Assembly: GCF_932526225.1 (NCBI RefSeq) | Contig: NC_064044.1 | Coordinates: 9,412,801 to 9,476,800 of the forward strand | DNA length: 64,000 nucleotides | Source: Nematostella vectensis | Taxonomy: Eukaryota; Cnidaria; Anthozoa; Actiniaria; Edwardsiidae | Direction of reading: 5' to 3' | Shown: positions 48,901 to 60,900 of the stretch, in pieces | Position numbering within the stretch: the stretch's first letter is position 1 | Layout: every line of letters begins with the position of its first letter | The notes under the pieces: generated by a model | What the model was told of the DNA's origin: nothing | Database searches by the model: none | Seen by the model: the letters and a program-made list of their open reading frames with translations, nothing else | Translations under genes and position numbers: made by a program

Positions 48901-51900
48901 CCAACACTGGTGGCAAGCTGCCCTCTCCCCTACTCACCAACACTGGTGGCAAGCTGCCCTCTCCCCCTATTCGCCAAGACTGGTGGCAAGCTGCCCTCTC
49001 CCCCTACTCACCAACACTGGTGGCAAGCTGCCCTCTCCCCCTACTCGCCAACACTGGTGGCAAGCTGCCCTCTCCCCCTACTCACCAACACTGGTGGCAA
49101 GCTGCCCTCTCCCTCTACTCACCAACACTGGTGGCAAGCTACCCTCTCCCCCTACTTACCAACACTGGTGGCAAGCTGCCCTCTCCCTCTACTCACCAAC
49201 ACTGGTGGCAAGCTGCCCTCTCCCCCTACTCACCAACACTGGTTGCAAGCTGCCCTCTCCCCCTACTCACCAACACTGGTGGCAAGCTGCCCTCTCCCCC
49301 TACTCACCAACACTGGTGGCAAGCTGCCCTCTCCCTCTACTCACCAACACTGGTGGCAAGCTACCCTCTCCCCCTACTTACCAACACTGGTGGCAAGCTG
49401 CCCTCTCCCTCTACTCACTAACACTGGTGGCAAGCTGCCCTCTCCCCCTACTCACCAACACTGGTGGCAAGCTGCCCTCTCCCTCTACTCACCAACACTG
49501 GTGGCAAGCTACCCTCTCCCCCTACTTACCAACACTGGTGGCAAGCTGCCCTCTCCCTCTACTCACTAACACTGGTGGCAAGCTGCCCTCTCCCCCTACT
49601 CACCAACACTGGTGGCAAGCTGCCCTCTCCCTCTACTCACCAACACTGGTGGCAAGCTACCCTCTCCCCCTACTTACCAACACTGGTGGCAAGCTGCCCT
49701 CTCCCTCTACTCACCAACACTGGTGGCAAGCTGCCCTCTCCCCCTACTTACCAACACTGGTGGCAAGCTGCCCTCTCCCTCTACTCACCAACACTGGTGA
49801 CAAGTTACCCTCTCCCCCTACTCACCAACACTGGTGGCAAGCTGCACTCTCCCCCTACTTACCAACACTGGTGGCAAGTTACCCTCTCCCCCTACTCACC
49901 AACACTGGTGGCAATCTGCCCTCTACCCCTACTCCCCAATACTGGTGGCAAGTTACCCTCTCCCCCCACTCACCAACACTGGTGGCAAGTTACCCTCTCC
50001 CCCTACTCACCAACACTGGTGGCAAGTTACCCTCTCCCCCTACTCACCAACACTGGTGGCAAGTTACCCTCTCCCCCTACTCACCAACACTGGTGGCAAG
50101 TTACCCTCTCCCCCTACTCACCAACACTGGTGGCAAGTTACCCTCTCTCCCCACTCACCAACACTGGTGGCAAGCTGCCCTCTCCCCCTACTCACCAACA
50201 CTGGTGGCAAGCTGCCCTCTCCCCCTACTCACCAACACTGGTTGCAAGTTACCCTCTACCCCTACTCATCAACACAGGTGGCAAGTTACCCTCTCCCCCT
50301 ACTCACCAACACTGGTGGCAAGTTACCCTCTCCCCCTACTCACCAACACTGGTGGCAAGTTACCCTCTTACCCCTACTCACCAACACTGGTGGCAAGTTA
50401 CCCTCTCCCCCTACTCACCAACACTGGTGGCAAGTTACCCTCTCCCCCTACTCACCAACACTGGTAGCAAGTTACCCTCTCCCCCTACTCACCAACACTG
50501 GTGGCAAGTGGCCCTCTACCCCTACTCACCAACACTGGTGGCAAGTTGCCCTCTACCCCTACTCACCAACACTGGTGGCAAGTTACCCTCTACCCCTACT
50601 CACCAACACTGGTGGAAAGTTGCCCTCTACCCCTACTCACCAACACTGGTGGCAAGTTGCCCTCTCCCCCTACTCACCAACACTGGTGGCAAGTTGCCCT
50701 CTACCCCTACTCACCAACACTGGTGGAAAGCTGCCCTCTCCCCCTACTCACCAACACTGGTGGCAAGCTGCCCTCTCCCCATACTCACCAACACTGGTGG
50801 CAAGCTACCCTCTCCCCCTACTCACCAACACTGGTGGCAAGCTGCCCTCTCCCCCTACTCACCAACACTGGTGGCAAGCTGCCCTCTCCCCCTACTCACC
50901 AACACTGGTGGCAAGCTGCCCTCTACCCCTACTCACCAACACTGGTGGCAAGCTGCCCTCTCCCCCTACTCACCAACACTGGTGGCAAGCTGCCCTCTCC
51001 CCCTACTCACCAACACTGGTGGCAAGTTACCCTCTCCCCCTACTCACCAACACTGGTGGCAAGTTACCCTCTCCCCCTACTCACCAACACTGGTGGCAAG
51101 TTACCCTCTCTCCCCACTCACCAACACTGGTGGCAAGCTGCCCTCTCCCCCTACTCACCAACACTGGTGGCAAGCTGCCCTCTCCCCCTACTCACCAACA
51201 CTGGTTGCAAGTTACCCTCTACCCCTACTCATCAACACAGGTGGCAAGTTACCCTCTCCCCCTACTCACCAACACTGGTGGCAAGTTACCCTCTCCCCCT
51301 ACTCACCAACACTGGTGGCAAGTTACCCTCTTCCCCCTACTCACCAACACTGGTGGCAAGTTACCCTCTCCCCCTACTCACCAACACTGGTGGCAAGTTA
51401 CCCTCTCCCCCTACTCACCAACACTGGTGGCAAGTGGCCCTCTACCCCTACTCACCAACACTGGTGGCAAGTTACCCTCTCCCCCTACTCACCAACACTG
51501 GTGGCAAGCTGCCCTCTCCCCCTACTCACCAACACTGGTGGCAAGCTGCCCTCTCCCCCTACTCACCAACACTGGTGACAAGTTACCCTCTCCCCCTACT
51601 CACCAACACTGGTGGCAAGTTACCCTCTCCCCCTACTCACCAACACTGGTGGCAAGCTGCCCTCTCCCCCTACTCACCAACACTGGTGGCAAGTTACCCT
51701 CTCCCCCTACTCACCAACACTGGTGGCAAGCTACCCTCTCCCCCTACTCACCAACACTGGTGGCAAGCTGCCCTCTCCCCCTACTCACCAACACTGGTGG
51801 CAAGCTGCCCTCTCCCCCTACTCACCAACACTGATGGCAAGTTACCCTCTCCCTCTACTCACCAACACTGGTGGCAAGCTGCCCTCTCCCCCTACTCACC

Positions 51901-54900
51901 AACACTGGTGGCAAGCTGCCCTCTCCCCCTACTCACCAACACTGGTTGCAAGCTGCACTCTCAGCAGCTGCTCTTTCTGGGTCTGGTTACCCTTTAGGCA
52001 ATGGGCGAGAGCAACAGCAGCACACCAGTTAGACAGCGGATCAGGACTGGAAAGAAAAGGGTCAGAGAGTCAAAGCTTGAAGGGTGCAGTGGAGGGGGAT
52101 AAGGGGCACACAAAAAAGGCCAGGGTGTCAAATTTGGGGCAGGGGCACACAAATAAATAAAAATAATTAATAAAACATGAAATGCCAAATGCAAAATATG
52201 ACAAGCATAGCAACAAGATTTGCAAACGATAGCTGCAGACTTGTCTTTGCATCCACAAGGGTTTACCAAAAATACATTTTGGGGGTAAATAAATAATGAG
52301 CTTGTGGGGATGTCCTGGAAGGGCCTGTACATAAATATAGATTATAAGGCAAAACACTCACCTGAACAATCCCGCACACAGCAACTGACCAGTAGAGACA
52401 GAGCTAGCTGAAAAAAAAAAAAAAAAAAAAAAAAAAACCAGGGCGATGACATATTAGAAGAAGAGTAACATTTTGTCACAATTGGACCAAACAACATCAT
52501 CCAGGAGCATATCCATTGGCTGAAGTAGAGGGGAGTGGGATAGGTCAAATATATCAAACATATGGTGGGAGGTAAAGTTGCAGATTTTAGCTTCAATATA
52601 TATATTCTATCAGGTCAGTCAAAAGGGGAGTGGGAAGGCGAGGGAGCACTCTCCCCGGGATTAACAACTGCTCATCAGCCAATCATGCTTCCCTGTACAC
52701 TCCCAGCCGAATCCAATTTCCAGCAGCTGATTTAAGCCAATTTCTCGAGGGAATAATTGGGAAAAACATTGTCACTCAAATATTCGACTTTAATTGTGAT
52801 TGGTTATTTTGAAGTTCTCTTGCAAACAGACTATTGGTATTTCAAAGGTCAATAATAGCTGATAACCATTCTTAGGATACTCACCTACATCTGCTGATGA
52901 TGGAAGTAATGTGGATACTATCTCAGACTGGCCACCCTCATTCTTGTGCAAGTAGCACTACCGGAGAAAAATATAAACCAGGTTATTTCCTCTCCTTACT
53001 TAGGATATCTACTCCTTTGATTATAAACTTTATTTTAATATAATGACTAAAACACACTACTGTTAATCCATTCTTTACTCCCTCTCATTACCTGTACTCA
53101 GTTATCAATTATGAAGAAAGAGCATTTAACAAATGCAAGCTAATGATAGTAAAACCAAACAAAAGGGATGGAACAGATAGCAAAGAAGATGGAACAGATA
53201 ATCAAAGATGGAACAAACTTACAAGGGAATAAGGGGATGTAACAGATAACCAAGAAGATGAAACAGATAATCAAGAAGATGGAAAAGATAATCAAGAGGG
53301 TGGAACACACCTGGAAGCAGTAAAGTACGGCACAGCGCAAACTTGCTGGCTGCTTGTCATTTATCATGGACATCAGTAGAACAATTATGGCAGGCCTATT
53401 AATAGCAAAATGCAAAAATATAGCAGTTTGAAAAACAGAACCAAAACCCACACAGATTTAAAGAAATACAAAATAGTTATTGACCCAGGAGCATTGCAGG
53501 GTTTAATATTGCTGAGGGAGGCTATCGAAATATTGCTGTGAATGTCATCTGCATCTCAGAATAGGCCTGTGAGAAAGCGATCTTCAGGATGAAAAAAAAA
53601 ATTGTTAAATATATAGAGTTTTACAGTACCTTGGGGGTTCAGAGGGAGCATTGACTTGTGAGAAGTAATCCTGATTGGCTGGAAACCCTCTTATCACTTC
53701 TGACACAGCATTGATTGTCTAAAAAGTAAAGGAAGCACATTTAATCACAGTCAATACCAAAATTATGTGGATTTATGAAAACTAGGTGGTCTTCGTAGGT
53801 GTTGTGAAAACAGTATGAAAATTTGTGTTAAATGCCTCTTTGAAAACAGTAACTGACATTTTTTAGCATTTGAGCCCTTTATTGCATCAAATGAACTTTA
53901 GCAAGATTTGGACTGTATTTATGGTGTTTGCTTTTAGCAGACCCAACACACACAAGCTAACAAGTAGTATTCAACTTTAGAACTACACTTTGCACCAGGC
54001 TGTGTTGAATTTAATGTCTTTGGATTGCCTGTGAATATTCTGCAAAAGTCATGACGGAAAAACATGACTTAATGCTTCAAATAAGCTCATTTCGGATCTA
54101 ATAAGGCGGAAAATTTTTCTAAGTACTTAGTGAGTAATAGCAAACAAAATATCAAGTGCAACTTTTTTAAAACTGATGTGACTTTTTGTAAAGTGTCATT
54201 GAAATTTTAGCTTTTCTTCCCTGAGGTCATACATAGCGAAAAGATGATCAAGGAAAAAATATCTTAGAAAGCAAAAATCTGGGTATGTGCATTTTGGCCT
54301 CACATTATTTGTGTTTCAAAAACAAGCCCGGAATAAAAAAAATCAATAAACATTGTAAGAAATTGTGTCTTCTTTCTCTATCTCGAATTGCGAATTTTCC
54401 AGGTTTTTCCGTCATGTCCTGCAAAGTACATATCTGCTCAGTTCTCACTTCAGTTAGAATGTCAGCAGGGATGCCACTAGCCATAAGTACACTACACAAC
54501 AGCTTCAAGAGGCCTGATAATGACAGGCATAACACACATTAGTAATTCAATTAATACAAAAAGAATTGCTAAAAAATCTAATCAGAAACCTCATTTGAAA
54601 GATATGCGAAGTACACTGTCTCATATGTGAGGAGACACTAAACATGCAGCAAAGGTTGGTGACCTGTTTTGAAATCTGTACAGTTCATGCTTACAGTACT
54701 AATTGAGACAGCCCCTCCCCCCAAAAAAAACTTTTCCAACATTTCAAAATCTCTCTTGAACAGACATCTCTGAATAACCACAAATAAAATAAAAGGTACA
54801 AATAGTAATAATCATTTGGCAACACATACCACAATGGTTCATAATCTTCTGTGCACTGGTTGATGCCTGTTGTGGATTGTCTGGTGAAACTAGGATACGT

Positions 54901-57900
54901 ACAACCTGGTGGCGATAAATGTGTATAAAACTAATATGCGATTTATTGTAAATACACCATCATATGGATGAAAAAAGCCCACAAGCAAGCCTAGATAAAA
55001 AAATAAACTTTAATGTGTTCTGTATATCTTTTGGAGGTCTTCTTGGCAATGGTTTGTGTGAGCTTGTGAAGATACCATACCTGTAAACCTCCGAAGAATC
55101 TCAATGCTTGAGATTCTTTGGGGGCTGGGTGTATTAATTTTGGGGGGAGGGATGGGTATACCCTCTCAGGCATTTGCCTTATAATAAGCTCTCGCGCATA
55201 GATCCACAGATCTCACAAGAGTGTTAGATAAATTGCGATACGCAAGGTAATTATTGTAAAGAGAAAACAAGCACAATTTCAATTTTCTATAAAATTCTTT
55301 TTTTTTTTTTGGAAGCAATAAAATTCGCTAAAACACTGGAGATCTGCTACTCAACGCAGGAGATAGGGAGCAGGGTCCTAAAATCTTGAGACCCCGGCCT
55401 AACGCGGGAGAGGTGGCAGGTATGATGCAATGCAGCTGACCCTCTACTTACCTGTAGCATAAGCTGGACATTTGAGACTTTTTGGTCACCCCAGCCATTT
55501 TCCTCCGTTCCTGAAATAAATATTTTGTCATTCCTCTTTCCAAAACCTCATTGTTAATCATCTTATCAACTGTACCTTCAGCAAGGGCCGACATCTCAAA
55601 GAATGGATTTATCCGCTGGATGAAGCTGGGATAAAGAGGATAATTTATGTTCTTCAGAATAATATGTAATTATTGTGTTTCTAGTATGTGTGAAAGCTAT
55701 TGTGATTGTGTACATAATACTTTACTTATTGATGGCAATGGAGATGGCTGTGATAAACAGGAAGCATCTCAATAATGATACAGTAATAATAAATATAATC
55801 AATAGTGACCATCTATGATCACAAAAAATAAATATAGTATTATTAAGATGTTAAAAAAAACATGACAAATATGGATTTTAAGTTGTCAAATTTGATGCAA
55901 TGTCATTTAGTATACTACATACCTTCCTTCCCTAAAGAAGTTCTGATTAGAAACATTAGCTTTGAGCAGATGTTGCAGCAAAAGTAGGCAGTCTTCAACA
56001 ACGACACCTCCATCACTGTATCCTTCCTCAGCTATGATCTCCATCAGACGATCAAATGCATTCTCAAATGCCACAATTTTCTAGATTAAAACAATATGTA
56101 CATAATGTTGGGATTACAGCTATTAATTTTTAAATTTTGTGATAATTGTGATCCAAATAAAAATAGCCAGTTGGAATTCATTTTACAATCCAGTAAACAT
56201 TTGCACCATCTTAAATATTGGATAATCATTGGCTTGATTACAATTACGCTAAACCAAATCCGAAATTATCTAAACCGAATAATTTTATAGTGTGCCTACC
56301 TGAATTGCAGCATTAGACTTTGTCAACTGGATCAAGAGAAGCAAGCCCTGGAATAGGAAAACAATCTGTAACTCTAAGAACTGAAAGATTTTTAAGGAAA
56401 TATTATCAAAGAAAGGGCTTGCTCATTAAACAGTCAAAGCTCTCCTTGCATTATGCTTACTCACCTCATTTCTGATTATCTCCCTACTGTCAGAGAGTAG
56501 GTCCATTAACCTTGAAACACCTGTTGGTCAGATCCGAGGAAAATGTAGTTATGATCGGTTTGTACAGTAGTATGCCATGCCAAATCTAATTGTTTGGATT
56601 TGGCACATGAACGGTTCTATGTAGTACAACATCTGAAAACCTCGTTTCAGATGTTGTACTACATTGAAGTTACATCATTGGGTTACATCTGAAACTGCGT
56701 TTCAGATGTAACCCAATGTATTTGTGTCGATACAAATAGAACTCTAGATTTGCTATGAGAAAGCATGGCATATATAAATTGGGCTTAAGGCATACAGACT
56801 GAAAAACAATTTATGGATGTACAACAAAGATGCTATGTGTAGGCAAAAACAAAAACAGTTGGTCTCTGATAATGCTACTCACCCATTGGGCTGACTAAAA
56901 TGCACTGCTGTAGAAGATTTCTGCAAGTAAAAGAAACCCAGGCAGGTTTTTAAATATAAACAACATCATGTAAAATTAAACTAGGCTTTAACAAATCAGC
57001 CATTGTAATAAGTGATGTGCACTACTGGTGTAGAAGATTTCTGCAAGTAACATATGGTGCTCATGAATCTACCAGAAAGTCTCTACAGTACTGTGCAGTC
57101 AGAATGGGCTCAGTTTTATTCAAATATTTTTATGTGCTTTCCAGATGCTCTTTGGTGTGACAGTTCACAGCCAATTCTGTGTTTATTTTGGAGTGAATCA
57201 TGTCCACTCAAAATGTCACATGATCTCTTAGTGCAAGTATCATATTGAGCTAAGCAATAAACCATCCTTACCCTTTGTTTGTCAGAAGCATAGTCAGTAG
57301 TTTTACAGTAGGCCAACGGACATGAAATTCATATTCCTGAAAAAAAGAAGAAGAAAAAACAGGTGCAGACAGCTTGGTTACATGGGAAACATAAAAAAAT
57401 AAAGAGAAAATAAATAAAGTTGAAATGAAGTTGAATTAAAACAAAACTCCTAGCTTCTCTTCTATGTAGCAACAACCACTGGGGTTATAAAAACTCGAGA
57501 TGGTAGAGATTCTATCAAGATATTGCAAAACGTTTCATTTTTGTTGACTGTTTGACAATGCTTTGCTAAAATCAGAGAGGGGGCAGAGCGTCATGGTACT
57601 GCGCATGTCTGGAGTCAGTGTTTATTTTAGGCTTTTGACTGTCTACAAACAGTTGAACTTTAAGCTGTCAATGCCTTGTTAAAATGATATGCAATATTTT
57701 ATTGAAAACTATGGTTAGCATCAAATTCCAGTATATTGTTTTTAATATTTACTTATATATCCCAAAATGAAGAATAAGTAAAGAGTTTTCATATTATATC
57801 AGAAAGAAATCTTGAAATTTGACCAGGGGCAAAGATACAAACATTTGAAAACAGCTCTTTCTTTTCACAAGTTGACCCCATAAAACAAGCCACAGCGCAG

Positions 57901-60900
57901 AAAGAACAGTGGGTGCTTGCATCAAGCTAAAATGTGCACGGAATTTTCTAAATAAACGCTTTTTAGGGGATGTTAGTAATTAAAAATTATCCTAAGAAGA
58001 AAATAAAGAAAACGAAAACAAAAAAAAAACAAAAAAACATGGGGTAAGACCCAAACCGCCGATCAAGGTATTCAAATTCAGGCAAGCTACCCACTGGGCC
58101 ATGAATACAAATGGGAAACTTCAACGAACAAAATAAGGTATTTATCTGGTACCTGTTGTAATCGAAGCATTGCGTCGAAAATTTGAAAACTCATTTGAAA
58201 AATTAGAGACCTTAGAAAGATTCAATGAATTTACAATTTTGACACAGTATTAAGTTCACACAGTATTAAGTTTTCCTGTAGCGATAAAAGTATTTGATTC
58301 GACAAGGACAAAATAGATTGCTCATTTTTGGAAGGGGGTCATTTAGATTAATGTTTGCGGTTGATTACAGTTAAGAATGTGTAATATAAAACTTTAGAAT
58401 TTTCAGGCTTCTCTTTAAACATATGATAATTGATACCCCAACTTGAAGAAATTGATTCAAGGCCTTATAATGATTCAATCCAATTAAAACTGTGTCCCCG
58501 CTTTTGTTAACTCAAAAACTGACAAAAACTAATGTTTAGAAAAATTCTATTAACAATTTTTTTGTAAGCACAATTTTCATTAGAAATAAGGGGATATGCT
58601 GTAATTAAAAAAGATACACAATTTGACATCTCGGAAATATTTTATTTATAATTATACAGATGATCATATTGAATAAGAAAAATGATGATATTGCTCTGGT
58701 AACAGGGTGAAACAAGGCCCTAAAATAATAGAAAATGTTCCCTTCAGCATTCCTGAACCAGCAAGGAACGCTAACGCTATCCAAAAGTGGGGTCATTTTT
58801 CGCTTGAGAGTGTGATATTATTTACATTTAAGAGCCGGCAAAACCCCACGAAAAACCGTTGTATGGCAATAAAACTTGGTATGGTTTGTTTTCAATTTAT
58901 AATGTCCTTTTTTGATCAATTTGTAAAAGAGACCCAATTCATACCTCAAGAATTCCAAGAAGAAGGGTGACATTATCAGGTTTTTTTATGAAGATCTCAG
59001 TAAACTGGAGACCAACTTCTGAGTCAGATGCATCCCCAGGCTCTAAAAAAATAGGTAACAATTAAAAAAAAAATACAACTGTATAATCAACAAAACTGCA
59101 TATCCAATGAACAAGGAGTTGAAATTGAATCTTCAAATTGAAATGCTAGAAATACACAGAATTTTTAATAAGGCTGTTTCACAAAATAATATGCAGTTTC
59201 AGAGAGACTGCTTCAGTAGTGCTCAATGTAGACAGTTATGTTTACAGAACTTACTCAAACTAGAAATCTAATGTCATCTCGGCTGAGTTTCTATGTTTTT
59301 TTGTATTGTATTGTCTCTAAATTATTGTAGGTGTAACTACTGTATTGTTGCTGACTCAATAAAGTTGTGAAAAAAAAAACACAACAAATAAACATTCCAC
59401 CTCTATTCTAGAGCCCATGTACTGCATGTACACAGTAGCACGGAGATTCACTTTGGGCAAGATAATCCTCTATGGTACAGTTCCTTTTATCATGAATACA
59501 GTACCTTGGGACTGAGTGTCTGTAGACATGATGTTACACAGTGATTCCAATGACATTCCAACAATTTCAGTGTCACTCCTGAAAAAAACAAAAATCAAAG
59601 GCTAGCCTTGAGCCTGCTTGTATGCTCTATTCAAAAAGCTACTTTGTGGGAGACAGTATAGAGGGGTTTCATTAAGTTTCAGAGTAGGCGGTGGAGATTA
59701 ATAAGTAGGGGTTGGAAGTTATTTTATTTTATCAATTCAAAAAAATTTAAATCAACTTTCTTTTTTAAACAGTAGCTAGTGCTAAGTGGAAAATAGCTGG
59801 CAGGTATGCCCGCTGCTGGGGCTTAATCTTATGAACCCCCTGGTATATTACAGTCATACATATATAGTACAAGTATAGCACATATTATGGTACTAACGAA
59901 CAAAAGCAGACCTGTCAGTTTGAAGTACATTGATCAGCAAATCCATCCCTTGTGTACCAACTTCCAGCCGATATTTCTATGACAAAAATAAAATTATCTC
60001 TATATTTATATAACAAGAACCTCTAAAACACCATCATCATCACTATCACTATAATTACCTAACCTGTGAAGATGGTATAGGGAATTGCAAGAACAGTTAT
60101 AATATGCAGACTTGGCCTGTAATGCAAATACCCAAGTATCCATTTTGGAATTCCGAAAGCATGGGGGTGAGTTTGCCAAGTTTGGAATTTCGAAAGCACA
60201 GGGGGGGGGGGATTTTGGAATTCCGAAAGCATGGGGAGGTTGCAAAGTTTAGAATTCCTGGGGTGTGAGAGGTTGAGACAACAATCAACAACTAAACCGG
60301 TAGTTCGGAATTCCCAAAACACAGGACTGGGGGAGGGGGGGGGGGGGGGGGTGAGCGTTTCAGAATTTCCAGAAGCATGGGGGGAGGACGAAGCCTCCCA
60401 TTGTTGGGGAATGGAGATTTTCTGGAATTACCCCAATCTCAGCAGCAGAGCCTTCCTTATTTCTGTGCATGTGTCGCCTAACGAAGGGCGGTGCATGCCC
60501 AGAAATAAGAAAGGCTCTAGGGACGAGATTGGAATTACCCAATGTGTTTGAACCGGCATGCTGGTGGTATGCCTGTGTTAAAAGTGGAATTCACAAATGC
60601 TTTCACAGATCACTTACTGATATAAAGACGCAATACAGGACTAAAGGAAACTCCAAATACGAAAGAAAAGGACAAAAAAATATTGTGTACACATATTTGA
60701 CGTTTGAAAATTTCCATACAAATCAAAACAAACATTACTCAGGACAGCGGTGAGCAACTGAAGCCCTTCGTTCTGCTAGGAAATAATATGAAGAAAAAGA
60801 TGAAGCAGAAGCATTTCAAGGCTGTTGGTTCATAGTGAACAAATGCTAATTCATACCTTGGAGAGAGATTTGAGCGCTCGGACCGCATCACGTCTATCTT

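Noticed and set aside
41627-51955. CRISPR-like regular direct repeats
   Set aside because: There are no unique spacers between repeats, the unit is contiguous, and the locus is a eukaryotic intron.
41591-52160. Plus-strand open frames of up to 875 codons encoding 37-residue TNTGGKLPSPPTHQHWWQ-type repeats
   Set aside because: They exist because the 37-bp satellite unit has no stop on that strand. All three frames are open and overlap. The array lies within a USO1 intron and derives from its splice junction on the other strand.
58040-58112. tRNA-like sequence on the minus strand
   Set aside because: Box A is plausible but box B is poor and no cloverleaf forms; noted only as a possible SINE relic.
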